Below are positions 8,891 to 16,535 of a DNA stretch of 64,000 nt, piece by piece (the first letter of the stretch is position 1; each line of letters opens with the position of its first letter). The position numbers and the translations under genes are program-made. The notes under the pieces are model-generated. The model was not told the DNA's origin. It was given only the letters and a program-made list of their open reading frames with translations, and searched no databases. The stretch is from Mycobacterium colombiense. Its GTDB lineage: Bacteria > Actinomycetota > Actinomycetes > Mycobacteriales > Mycobacteriaceae. The stretch spans positions 124,001 through 188,000 of the forward strand of contig NZ_MBEI01000031.1 of assembly GCF_001953985.1 (NCBI RefSeq), written 5' to 3'.

Positions 8891-9817
8891 TCAGCCGCTG
8901 GGCGCAAGCGCGCCCCGCAGGTAATCGCATTGGCTTTCAAAGAACCGCGTCGATATCGGCGCCTTCTCCGCGAGCTGATCGAACGCATGAAACGCGCCCG
9001 GGACGAACTCCTCGTGCACCGGCACGCCCGCCTCGCGCAGGCGTCGCGCGTACTCCACGCTCTCCTGATAGAAGAGGTCCAGCGTTCCGACTCCGATCCA
9101 GGCGGGCGGCAAGCCGGACAAATCCTTTCGGCGAGCCGGTGCCGCCTCTTCGGGGTCGGCCCCGTTGAGGTACCACTGCCAGGCCAGTTGATTGTCGGAT
9201 TCGGTCCACATGATGCGCCGGGGGCCGTCGCGCCTGGCGCCGGTGCGATCGTCGAGCATCGGATAGACCAGCATTTGGAAGGCGATTCGGACGTCGTTGC
9301 GGTCGTGCGCTCGCTGAGCGACCGCGGCCGCGAAATGCCCGCCGGCACTGGCGCCACCGATGGCGACCCGATCCGGGTCGACCCACGGCTGGCGGGCCAG
9401 CCACAGCAGCGCTGCATAACAGTCTTCGACCGGTATCGGATAGGGGTGTTCGGGAGCCAATCGGTGTTCTACCGCCGCAATCGCGAACCCGGTGCGCTGC
9501 GACAGCTTGCGCAGGTACTTATCGTCCTGGGCCGCGTGCCCCATAAGGGTCCCGCCGCCGTGGATCCACAGCAGCGCGGGTGCGCGGTCGGGGAGGCCGG
9601 CCGGGCGATGCAGACGGACGGTGACGTGCTGGTTGACGGCGGTGACGGGCACGGTGCGGAGACGTCCCGCATTGCCCATCATGTTCATGACGGCACGCTG
9701 AAACTTGAAACCGCGGTGCAGGGCATAGCCGCGCGGCACGAATCGCGCGACCTTGCGAAGACCGGGGTCTAGAACTTGTGGGGACGTGAAGGCGTTGTCG
9801 GGGAGCCCGTTTGCCAT
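8891..9817 (-). CDS. Alpha/beta hydrolase, hormone-sensitive-lipase (Lip) family
   Basis: 308 residues beginning MANGLPDNAF. The HSL-type oxyanion motif HGGG is at residues 86-89 and the nucleophile elbow GASAG at 155-159 with Ser157. VGTLDLFYQESV supplies the expected catalytic Asp, and GAFHAFD near the C-terminus the His. These are carboxylesterases or lipases acting on short to medium acyl esters; mycobacteria have many Lip paralogues. It is the last gene of a minus-strand run behind TetR and an enoyl-CoA hydratase, suggesting a small regulated acyl-catabolic unit. No signal peptide is visible. Confidence 0.9.
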   Translation of the reverse strand: MANGLPDNAFTSPQVLDPGLRKVARFVPRGYALHRGFKFQRAVMNMMGNAGRLRTVPVTAVNQHVTVRLHRPAGLPDRAPALLWIHGGGTLMGHAAQDDKYLRKLSQRTGFAIAAVEHRLAPEHPYPIPVEDCYAALLWLARQPWVDPDRVAIGGASAGGHFAAAVAQRAHDRNDVRIAFQMLVYPMLDDRTGARRDGPRRIMWTESDNQLAWQWYLNGADPEEAAPARRKDLSGLPPAWIGVGTLDLFYQESVEYARRLREAGVPVHEEFVPGAFHAFDQLAEKAPISTRFFESQCDYLRGALAPSG

Positions 9818-9888
9818 CGAAAGCCCCTGTCCCTTGCGCCGGCAGACATCGCTGACCATACAGGAACGTGCTTGGTGTCCAAGGGCAG

Positions 9889-10560
9889 TTATTGCGACTC
9901 GTTCGGGTCGTCGACCAGCGCGTGTACCGCGCGATCGAACATGGTCTGCTTTATCGCGCCCAGCGTGCCCGGATCTTTGCCCTGCAGGGGGCGCACCAGT
10001 TCGAGGGCCGTGTCGGTGACCGCGTCCTCCGGGCAGGTGGCGTCGACGATGCCGAAGTCTTCTGCGTCGGGGCCGCTGAAACGTCGGCCGGTGGTCATCG
10101 AGGCGATGGCGGCGCGGGGCGTGAGTTTGGATTGGATGAGCGCGGCCATGCCGGGGTTGAACGGGATGCGGATGTCGACCTCGGGAAAGCAGAAGTACCC
10201 GCGGTCGGCGCGCATCACGCGAAAGTCGTGCGCCACGGCCAGCATCGCGCCGGCGCCGAACGCGTGACCCACCACCGCGGCCGCGGTGGGTAGGGGCAGG
10301 GTCAGCACGCGTGCCAGCAGCTGGTGCACCCGGCCGATGTACCACTGCCCCCGGTCGGTGTGCGCGCCCAGCCATTCCAGATCCAGGCCATTGGAGTAGA
10401 ACTTTCCAGCGGCGGTTGTGATCAGCGCCTGGGCGCCGTCGGAGACGGCTTGGTTGAGCGCATCCTCGATGTCATCCAGAAAGGCAGGGGAGAAACGGTT
10501 CTCGTCCTCGCCCAGGCGAACGATGGCGATTTTGTCGGCGTAGTCCAATGTGACTGTCAT
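9889..10560 (-). CDS. Enoyl-CoA hydratase/isomerase family protein
   Basis: 223 residues of the crotonase fold, shorter than classical EchA proteins (about 260). This length and the pattern AGKFYSNGLDLEWL resemble the delta3,delta2-enoyl-CoA isomerase (PECI/ECI-like) branch. The oxyanion-hole region is GHAFGAGAMLAVAHDFRVMR, followed by FPEVDIRIPF. The start is ATG 10560 with an excellent AGGAGG five to eleven bases upstream. It follows the tetR stop by 39 bases and precedes the alpha/beta hydrolase by 71 bases. Hydratase versus isomerase activity cannot be decided by eye. Confidence 0.87.
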   Translation of the reverse strand: MTVTLDYADKIAIVRLGEDENRFSPAFLDDIEDALNQAVSDGAQALITTAAGKFYSNGLDLEWLGAHTDRGQWYIGRVHQLLARVLTLPLPTAAAVVGHAFGAGAMLAVAHDFRVMRADRGYFCFPEVDIRIPFNPGMAALIQSKLTPRAAIASMTTGRRFSGPDAEDFGIVDATCPEDAVTDTALELVRPLQGKDPGTLGAIKQTMFDRAVHALVDDPNESQ

Positions 10561-10599
10561 GTCTTCCTCCTGAGTTGCGCTGATAGTTAGGACGTTTCG

Positions 10600-11217
10600 T
10601 CAACCGTGCCGCTGCCGCGGCGGGGGCCCTACCGTCAGCACGGCGCGCACGGCCGCGTGCAGCTGCGCACGCGCGGTGGCACTCCCGAGCCGGTCGCGGC
10701 GCAGCAGCAGCGCGGTGGGCAGGTCGACGACACAGCTCGTTATCGCGTCCACCGCCGCGGCATCCTTGCGGTCCCAGGCTGCGAGGGCCAGCCGCACCAT
10801 GAACGCGACGAGATGCTTGTCGAGTCGCCGCAGCTCGTCGGCAACGTCGCCGGGAACGTCGTCGGCGAGCACTTCCTCGCGGCGCACGCGCAGCACGAGA
10901 GTCGATGAACCGGGATACCGCTCGGTGAACACGACCGCCGCGTCGGCGGCGGCCACCACGGCATCGATGGGGCCGCCGCTGGTCATTGCTTGGTCGGCCA
11001 ACGAAGTCTGCACCGCCAAAAATCGCTGACCGGCCCGCAACCAAGCCTGGCCCATCAGACCGCCCCGCGACGTAAACGTGTGATACACAGCGCCGTTGGA
11101 CATACCCACCGTCGCGCCGATCGCCCGGATGGTCACCGCGGCCGGGCCCGACCGCGCCACCAGGTCCTCGACGGCGTCGAGCACGACGTCGCGATCGTGG
11201 ACACGGGGGCGTGGCAT
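10600..11217 (-). CDS. TetR/AcrR family transcriptional regulator
   Basis: 205 residues from [20 protein letters not shown]. The helix-turn-helix lies about residues 8-55 ([29 protein letters not shown]). The rest is a helical effector domain, with no recognisable ligand signature. The longer frame upstream is antisense to CobW and is not used. A perfect 9-4-9 palindrome lies 10 bases upstream of its ATG and overlaps a TATAGT -10-like hexamer, so autorepression is likely. Downstream are an enoyl-CoA hydratase and a Lip-type hydrolase; divergent is a CobW GTPase and a TesB thioesterase, all potential targets. Confidence 0.9.
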   Translation of the reverse strand: MPRPRVHDRDVVLDAVEDLVARSGPAAVTIRAIGATVGMSNGAVYHTFTSRGGLMGQAWLRAGQRFLAVQTSLADQAMTSGGPIDAVVAAADAAVVFTERYPGSSTLVLRVRREEVLADDVPGDVADELRRLDKHLVAFMVRLALAAWDRKDAAAVDAITSCVVDLPTALLLRRDRLGSATARAQLHAAVRAVLTVGPPPRQRHG

Positions 11218-11227
11218 GCGGCCACTA

Positions 11228-11249
11228 TAACAGAGCGCGTGCTCTGTTA
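11228..11249. promoter_or_regulatory. Perfect 22-bp palindrome, TetR operator candidate
   Basis: TAACAGAGC (11228-11236), spacer GCGT, and the exact complement GCTCTGTTA (11241-11249). The site is between the divergent tetR (ATG at 11217) and cobW-like (TTG at 11326) genes. It overlaps a TATAGT -10-like hexamer for tetR that would give an almost leaderless transcript. Length, symmetry and position match a TetR operator. Direct sequence observation; function inferred. Confidence 0.65.
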
Positions 11250-11325
11250 CTCTCGGCCGGCGGCTGAGCCGCTCGGGACCGCGGTTAGCATCGGGTGTCC
11301 GGATGTCGATGTGGAGGGCGATGCA

Positions 11326-12333
11326 TTGGCTGCGATACCCGTCATCGCGCTCACCGGCCATCTCGGAGCCGGCAAGACCACGCTGCTCAACCACCTGCTG
11401 CGGCATCCTGGTACACGAATCGGTGTGGTGGTCAACGACTTCGGTGATATCAACATCGACGCCGGTCTGGTCGCGGGCCAGGTCGACGAGCCGGCCTCGA
11501 TAGCCGGAGGATGCATCTGCTGCCTGCCCGACGACGGCGGGCTCGACGAGGCACTGATCAAGCTCGCCGACCCAGCCCGGGGCCTCGATGCGATCGTCAT
11601 CGAGGCCAGCGGTCTGGCCGATCCGGTAGCGATCGCGCGGATCATCGGCTTCAGTGAGATCCGTGGCGTCCGGGCGGGCGGGCTTGTCGACGTCATCGAT
11701 GCCGTGAACCACTTCGACACCGTCGACTGCGGCACATTGCCGCCGGTGCGCTACGGCGCGGCCTCGCTGATTGTGGTCAACAAGCTCGACCAAATCCCTG
11801 AGGAAGAGCGCTCGGCGCTGATGCAGCGCATCACACAGCGGGCGGCACAACGCAATCCGCGCGTACATGTCGTCGGCACAACGGCTGGCCGGATAGACCC
11901 GGGACTACTCTTCGACGCGTCCGCCGCGCCCGACCAGGCTGGTCAGCTCTCGTTTCTGGATTTGGAGCCCGAGCACGACCACGACCACGTCCACGCCGAC
12001 GCCGTCACGGTCAGCAGCACCGGCTGCGTCGACCCCGATGCCCTGCTCGACCTTCTCGAAGATCCACCGGCACAGGTCTTCAGGATGAAAGGCATTGTGG
12101 CGGTGCGCCACCGCGCGACGGTCCGCGACCATGTCGTCAACCTAGTGGGCAGCGCGATCGATATCGGCAAGGCACCACCGGGCGCCGCGGCCAATTGTCT
12201 GGTGGCGATCGGGATGCATCTCGACATCGACGGCGTCCGTGCGCGACTCGACAACGCGCTGCAGCCCGCGTCCGCGCCGGCGTCCGCGCAGACGCTACGG
12301 CGGCTACAGAGGTACCGGCGACTCGGCGCGTGA
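11326..12333 (+). CDS. CobW/ZNG1-type GTPase (metallochaperone family)
   Basis: 335 residues if translation begins at TTG 11326, preferred because GGAGGG precedes it by seven bases; the frame is open far upstream. Walker [10 protein letters not shown] is at 11-19. The zinc/cobalt-binding GGCICCLP holds the CxCC motif at 63-66, followed by [10 protein letters not shown] and the NKLD base-specificity motif. A His/Asp-rich [10 protein letters not shown] linker precedes the CobW C-terminal domain. COG0523 proteins deliver zinc or cobalt to client enzymes using GTP. The partner is not evident here; the next gene, a TesB thioesterase, overlaps by four bases. Regulation may come from the divergent TetR operator. 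Confidence 0.9.
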   Translation: MAAIPVIALTGHLGAGKTTLLNHLLRHPGTRIGVVVNDFGDINIDAGLVAGQVDEPASIAGGCICCLPDDGGLDEALIKLADPARGLDAIVIEASGLADPVAIARIIGFSEIRGVRAGGLVDVIDAVNHFDTVDCGTLPPVRYGAASLIVVNKLDQIPEEERSALMQRITQRAAQRNPRVHVVGTTAGRIDPGLLFDASAAPDQAGQLSFLDLEPEHDHDHVHADAVTVSSTGCVDPDALLDLLEDPPAQVFRMKGIVAVRHRATVRDHVVNLVGSAIDIGKAPPGAAANCLVAIGMHLDIDGVRARLDNALQPASAPASAQTLRRLQRYRRLGA

Positions 12334-13187
12334 GTAGCGATCCGGCAAGATACGTCGTGATGTCATCTTCGCTGGGCGACGTGCTCGCCACCTTGGAGCT
12401 CGAGAGGGTCGACCAGTGGGTCTTCGTCGGGCGGCAACTAGATGCACCCGCCAACCACATTCTCGGAGGCCATATCTCCGCTCAGGCTCTGCTGGCGGCA
12501 AGCCACACCGCGCCTGGTCGCACCCCGCACAGCATTCACACGTACTTCCTGCGGCCCGGCGATTCGCGCCGGCCGGTGGACTTCGAGGTCGTCGACCTCC
12601 AGGAAGGCCGGAGGTTTTCATCGCGACGGGTCACCGCGCGCCAGGACGGCAAAATTCTGATGGAGGCGATGTCGTCGTTCAAAGTCGCCGATCCTGCGCC
12701 CACTCAGGTCGTCTATCAACCACCCATGCCAGAGGCTTGCGACCCGGAGTCGCTGCCGTGGGTTGCGCCGCATCTGGCGGAGTCCGACGACAGCGTCCCG
12801 GCGCGCTGGTCGAGCCTGCGCTGGTTCGAGCGCCGGATCATCGACACCGAGGTCACGCCACCCGCACGGGCGCCGATGTGGTGGCGGCCCGACGGCGAGG
12901 TTCCCGATGATCCGGCGCTGACGGCCAGCCTGGTGGCCTACCTGTCGGCGGTGACCTTGACCGAGCCTGCGTATGCGGCGCGCGGTGGTGTCGGGGCTTC
13001 GGCTCAGCGTGATCATTCGGTGTGGTTCCACGCGCCGGCCGCGCTGTCGGACTGGCTTCTCTACGATCGGTCATCCCCGAGCTGCGCGGGGTCCCTGGCG
13101 CTGGCGAGTGGGACGATGTTCAATCGCAGCGGCGAATTGGTGTGCACGGTAAAACAAGAGATGTACTTCCCACCGCACACCGCCTGA
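12330..13187 (+). CDS. Acyl-CoA thioesterase II (TesB-like)
   Basis: A 285-residue double hot-dog thioesterase hydrolysing acyl-CoA to free acid and CoA. TesB features: the N-terminal half with [15 protein letters not shown] and [36 protein letters not shown], and the C-terminal half with [20 protein letters not shown] and [17 protein letters not shown] 12330 overlaps the cobW stop as GTGA and would couple translation. ATG 12360 aligns better with usual TesB N-termini and is the alternative (275 residues). Why a thioesterase is coupled to a metallochaperone is unclear. Confidence 0.9.
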   Translation: MSSDPARYVVMSSSLGDVLATLELERVDQWVFVGRQLDAPANHILGGHISAQALLAASHTAPGRTPHSIHTYFLRPGDSRRPVDFEVVDLQEGRRFSSRRVTARQDGKILMEAMSSFKVADPAPTQVVYQPPMPEACDPESLPWVAPHLAESDDSVPARWSSLRWFERRIIDTEVTPPARAPMWWRPDGEVPDDPALTASLVAYLSAVTLTEPAYAARGGVGASAQRDHSVWFHAPAALSDWLLYDRSSPSCAGSLALASGTMFNRSGELVCTVKQEMYFPPHTA

Positions 13188-13217
13188 GGCTCGTCAAAAG
13201 CTCTGTCCTGCAGGGAT

Positions 13218-13236
13218 ATTCGTCACAGTGACGTAT
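13218..13236. repeat. Palindromic repeat copy 1
   Basis: ATTCGTCACAGTGACGTAT, with the perfect core CGTCAC-A-GTGACG at 13221-13233. Identical 19-mers occur at 13948 and 14174. This copy is about 210 bases upstream of the DUF6400-like gene and is followed by a G-rich stretch (GGCGGGAAAGGGGAGCGGTG) resembling that after copy 3. Confidence 0.8.
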
Positions 13237-13444
13237 TGTCGGCGATAGGCGGGAAAGGGGAGCGGTGGGTTCGCGGGCCCTTCCGGGCGTGCGGCAGCCC
13301 GGCGACCCGTGTTGTCGCCGTCGCGTCCGCCCGTGCCGAGTGTGACGAACCTCAACCGCCAACAGTGACGTAGGTCATAGACCCATCGGCGGCAATCGGG
13401 TCATCCTGGGCCCTTCGTTTGCATATCTAATGGCTGGGAGCGCG

Positions 13445-13675
13445 ATGGCCGACCTCGACTTTGCCTATGACCTGACCCTCGACGAGGCGCGCAGGCGCAG
13501 CGCGATGTTCGAAGCGATGGGTGACGACTGGGACCCGATCGCTGTACTGAGCGAGGAAGATCAGGCGTACGACATGCTGTATTCGAATCTGGATGAGGAG
13601 CAGCAACGGGTCTACGACGAGTTGGTGCGCGCCGGCGTTCTGCCCGAACGGACCGCTGCTCGTGCTACCGATTGA
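13445..13675 (+). CDS. DUF6400-like small protein
   Basis: A 76-residue acidic protein, MADLDFAYDLTLDEARRRSA, then DDWDPIAVLSEEDQAYDMLY and DEEQQRVYDELVRAGVLP. This matches my recollection of the small actinobacterial DUF6400 family, whose function is unknown. ATG 13445 is preferred over ATG 13430 because GGGAG lies just in front and the family begins near MADLDF. The zinc-ribbon gene starts inside its last codons (14-base overlap), so they are likely co-translated. Both sit between two identical palindromic repeats. Confidence 0.75.
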   Translation: MADLDFAYDLTLDEARRRSAMFEAMGDDWDPIAVLSEEDQAYDMLYSNLDEEQQRVYDELVRAGVLPERTAARATD

Positions 13676-13904
13676 TCCGACCGCCGATCGCGGCCGCCGC
13701 GCATGGTTGCCCTGCCCGCGCTGCGATCACGGCGCCACGTGTGGTGACTGCCGAAGCACCCGCAACTGCGATACGCATTGGCAGTATCTCCTGAGTAACA
13801 AGGGCACCCTGGTGCATCTGCAGTGCTCGGATTGCGGCCATCTCTGGTCGACCGACACGCACCGCCGCACACGCCCCAGGTCGTGGAGGCACAAGCCGAA
13901 CTAA
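13662..13904 (+). CDS. Small zinc-ribbon protein
   Basis: About 80 residues from GTG 13662, overlapping the DUF6400-like gene. It has CPRC and CGDC pairs near the N-terminus, an isolated Cys, then HWQYLLSNKGTLVHLQCSDCGHLWSTDT, giving at least one four-Cys zinc site, and a basic RRTRPRSWRHK tail that could touch nucleic acid. I recall similar HWxYLLxNxG...LQCPxCxHLWxxDT proteins in mycobacteria with no assigned role. The frame is open further upstream but that part is antisense-like shadow of the previous gene. The translational overlap suggests a functional pair. Confidence 0.65.
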   Translation: MLPIDPTADRGRRAWLPCPRCDHGATCGDCRSTRNCDTHWQYLLSNKGTLVHLQCSDCGHLWSTDTHRRTRPRSWRHKPN

Positions 13905-13947
13905 CACCGGCCAACGCCGCGTCTCAACACCATTGCGCCGCAACGAT

Positions 13948-13966
13948 ATTCGTCACAGTGACGTAT
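13948..13966. repeat. Palindromic repeat copy 2
   Basis: The identical 19-mer ATTCGTCACAGTGACGTAT, direct orientation, 44 bases after the zinc-ribbon stop. With copy 1 it brackets the two small genes as 19-bp direct repeats 730 bases apart. It is preceded by GAT, as copy 1 is (GATATTCG in both). Confidence 0.8.
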
Positions 13967-14173
13967 CGAGGGCGAAGAAGTGGGAGGAGGGGATTGGGGT
14001 GTCCCGGCGGTGCGGGTAGGCAGAACCCTTGTTGGGAACCATTGCTTTGACGGCGCCCCGCTTGCGACTCGACCCTGATGGCCCGGCGTGCCGACGGCCG
14101 GTGTGGCGCATCGCTGAGCGACCGCCGGGGATGCCTCGCGGTGACGTCTCGAAAGCGCCTGCGGTGCACGGCG

Positions 14174-14192
14174 ATTCGTCACAGTGACGTAT
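14174..14192. repeat. Palindromic repeat copy 3
   Basis: The third identical 19-mer, 226 bases after copy 2 in the same orientation. The downstream segment GGCGGGAGGGGTAAGCGGTG (from about 14213) resembles that after copy 1, so the repeat unit may extend about 60 bases beyond the palindrome. Confidence 0.8.
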
Positions 14193-14540
14193 TGATCCCT
14201 GTGCCGCTTAGAAGGCGGGAGGGGTAAGCGGTGGCCATTCGGTGGTCGGTGCTCGAGTTGATCGCCGGCCATCGACCCGCGGCGTCCGCGGGCCTCCAAG
14301 CCCGTCGACAATGCCTTATCTGCACGGCGACGGGCGAGGCCGCGCAGAGTTGCGGGCGACCGGGTAAAACGGCAGGTAACCGACCAGGATGGCTTGAGCT
14401 CGGTGTTAGCGCTTGCCGATAAGCGACATTATGTCAAGTTGGATATCGCCTAGTGCAACCGCTCTACCAGCTTGAATTCAGCGAAACCACCGTACCCCGG
14501 GACAGGCAGTGCGGCGGGTTAAGCCGGCGGCCCAGCAACC

Positions 14541-15653
14541 TTATCTGCTGGAAGCAAGCACCCCATTTGCCCCGTCTGGTGGTGTCGTTTCGCGCGCGGC
14601 GCGGCGGGCGCGACTTTCCCGGAGTGCTTGCTGTGCGGACTCCAGGGTGATGTTGCGTGGATCGACCTGTTCCCGCTTGAAGCCTTCCACCGCAATCGGC
14701 AAGTAGAGAAACTTCAGCGGGACGAGGCGCTCGAGGGCTGCATAGAACCGCCGATACATATGCATAAAGCGGCGCGCCATCTCCTCGTCCTCGGGCGTCC
14801 ACTCTAAGTTGAACAGCTCCCGCACATGGGGCGGAAAACTGTTGACCACGACTTGTCGCCGCGCCGCCACCCAGGGCCACACTGTCTTTTTCAGGACCGG
14901 AGGCCACCACCGCGGCGCCGGGCGGCGCTCCACAAATTGTTCCAGCATGACCTGACTTACCTGTGAGTTCACCAAGTAATTACGCTCGATGTTTTCCAGA
15001 TACTGCTCGAAATCGTCGTAGGTATCCGGTTGAGGGCTATCGTCGACGCCCCACATGCTGTACCACTCCTTGGATTCCTCGAATATTTGCTCCTTCATCG
15101 CCCGTGGCATGGACCCGTCGAAATACAGCTGCTCGGTGATTATTATCAATAGGTGATAAAAGAAGGTGACGTGTGCGAAATAGAAGGTATCCGCATTCAA
15201 AGAATGATACGTGCCGTCCTGCAATGTGCCTTTGACGGACTTGTGCATATTCCGAGTCTTCAGTCCGTATTTCTTCGCGTCTTCCGGAGCGTCGTACACC
15301 GTACCGTAAATGTACTCACGAGATCTCTGACGGCGTACTTTGTATATCTTCGACCGTGCGCCGAGAGAACTGTCACCAGTGAAAAGAACAGAATTCGCGG
15401 TCGCTTTCGCCATCTGCGGCCACGCCCCCGCAATGGTGCCCACTACTCCGCTGCCGAAAAATATCACATCAGTACGCCCCCAGTACTTCCATATCAGGGA
15501 GCCGGCGGGAAGCGGATGCTGAGTAAGATCTTTCCGTGACAAACTGTCGTCGCCGGTAAATTCTGTCACCTTAACATCGTCCGAAATCACGAGCTCTGGA
15601 TCAAATGTTGTCTGCATGATTTTCCTGAGCGCCCTGAGACCCCGGACCGCCAT
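14541..15653 (-). CDS. Oxygenase MpaB family (DUF2236) protein
   Basis: 370 residues; ATG 15653 is supported by AAGGAG six bases upstream (ATG 15617 is an alternative). The core MHKSVKGTLQDGTYHSLN, then FAHVTFFYHLL, matches the DUF2236/MpaB pattern (HxxVxGxxxDGxxYxAxD...H) of heme-b proteins related to latex-clearing protein and the mycophenolic acid oxygenase MpaB. An N-terminal IWKYWGRTDVIFFGSGVVG and later PLKFLYLP may be membrane-associated. Codon use is visibly more AT-rich than in neighbours, suggesting horizontal acquisition. The substrate is unknown. An 81-residue membrane protein lies upstream on the same strand. Confidence 0.78.
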   Translation of the reverse strand: MAVRGLRALRKIMQTTFDPELVISDDVKVTEFTGDDSLSRKDLTQHPLPAGSLIWKYWGRTDVIFFGSGVVGTIAGAWPQMAKATANSVLFTGDSSLGARSKIYKVRRQRSREYIYGTVYDAPEDAKKYGLKTRNMHKSVKGTLQDGTYHSLNADTFYFAHVTFFYHLLIIITEQLYFDGSMPRAMKEQIFEESKEWYSMWGVDDSPQPDTYDDFEQYLENIERNYLVNSQVSQVMLEQFVERRPAPRWWPPVLKKTVWPWVAARRQVVVNSFPPHVRELFNLEWTPEDEEMARRFMHMYRRFYAALERLVPLKFLYLPIAVEGFKREQVDPRNITLESAQQALRESRARRAARETTPPDGANGVLASSR

Positions 15654-15729
15654 GTAAAACTCCTTGCGTTGCCGATACTCGTCACTTGATTGAGCTCAGT
15701 ACCCGGCCGTTTCCACGCCCGGCCTCGGG

Positions 15730-15750
15730 TAGCTGATCGACTATCAGCTA
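15730..15750. promoter_or_regulatory. 21-bp inverted repeat upstream of MpaB-like gene
   Basis: TAGCTGAT (15730-15737) and ATCAGCTA (15743-15750) around a five-base centre, 77 bases upstream of the MpaB-like ATG. The 296-base interval 15654-15949 otherwise holds no gene. It could be a repressor operator or a transcript hairpin. Confidence 0.4.
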
Positions 15751-15949
15751 ACCACCGCTATGCCGACTGTGTCTTGGGTTTCGAAGGCTCTGTCGTTCCT
15801 CGTCGTTCCTCCGCGGGTAGCTCATCGAACAGCGGAGTGTTACCAGTAAAGCGAGCTGATGGCGCTGAGTTCGTTTTCGTTCGACCGCGGCTTCAACCGA
15901 CGCTAGCCCCGACTGAGCGGCTACCACTGTGGCGCGAAGCTGCGTCGGG

Positions 15950-16195
15950 CTAACCCATTGTCAAGATTGCGCCCGCGGCGATGCCAATCACTGTCACAAG
16001 GGATACGAAAATCACCGTGATCGCCGCGCGCACGATCTCTTCTTCCGTGAGTCTCGGGCGCGGCTTCAATTCGACGCGGACGGTATCCCTTGGGCAGCCA
16101 ATTGCGTTCAGTTTTGCGACCGCCAAAAGGAGATCGTCACGCCCGTCAGCTGCGTCTTCCTTGACTGTGTTGTGCGCGGCGATTGTGGTCGTCAT
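15950..16195 (-). CDS. Small membrane protein, unknown
   Basis: 81 residues: a hydrophilic N-terminal half (MTTTIAAHNTVKEDAADGRD, LTEEEIVRA) and one C-terminal membrane helix (AAITVIFVSLVTVIGIAAGA) ending shortly after. A GGGGGA purine stretch lies about five bases before ATG 16195. It has no recognised family. It lies upstream of the MpaB-like gene on the same strand with 296 bases between, so co-transcription is possible but not shown. Composition is protein-like with a plausible tail-anchored topology, hence annotated despite its size. Confidence 0.5.
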   Translation of the reverse strand: MTTTIAAHNTVKEDAADGRDDLLLAVAKLNAIGCPRDTVRVELKPRPRLTEEEIVRAAITVIFVSLVTVIGIAAGAILTMG

Positions 16196-16535
16196 ATCAG
16201 TCCCCCGGGCTTGTGGACGCGCATTGGCGTGACTCGACGGTCGAAAGCTTCGGCTTTCTCGTATACCCGACGATACGAGTGCGAGATCACGATTGCGGTA
16301 ACGATCCTTAACGGTGACAGCACACAGTCCTGCTCCCGCACTGCGTGGCGAGCAGTGACGCTGGGCGATCGTAAGATAAGCCTGACATCAATCTGCTTGC
16401 ACGGCGGGTTGTTTCGCACGCGGCTTCCGAGATTATCGCCGAACGGTCACCCCTTGGTATCTATTTGGGAATGCAACCGCGTTTCGGCTGGCGCGGGTCT
16501 ATCGGTAATAACAGTTACATCGTTAACATCGCGCG
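16196..16535. other. Divergent intergenic region with tandem hairpins
   Basis: 340 bases between the divergent small membrane protein and DUF1906 genes. It contains GAAAGC-TTCG-GCTTTC (16243-16258), a very stable tetraloop stem, abutting CTCGTAT / ATACGAG (16258-16279, eight-base loop). The remainder is comparatively AT-rich (ATAACAGTTACATCGTTAAC near 16505-16528) and probably carries the DUF1906 promoter. The minus ORF at 16192-16419 spans the hairpins and is not credible. Confidence 0.5.

Larger units (their letters stand above)
13905..14540. other. Intergenic region with two palindromic repeats
   Basis: 636 bases with no credible gene. It carries repeat copies 2 (13948-13966) and 3 (14174-14192), each followed by a purine/G-rich stretch. 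A plus-strand ORF at 14231-14422 lacks a ribosome site and protein-like composition. The final part (14400-14540) becomes AT-richer toward the MpaB-like gene. Confidence 0.6.

Noticed and set aside
14231..14422. 63-codon ORF in the repeat-rich intergenic region
   Set aside because: No ribosome site, no family resemblance, non-coding composition.
15690..15953. 87-codon plus-strand ORF upstream of the MpaB-like gene
   Set aside because: Crosses an inverted repeat and shows no protein-like pattern.
16192..16419. 75-codon minus ORF upstream of the small membrane protein
   Set aside because: Spans the tandem hairpins and overlaps the better-supported 81-codon gene start.
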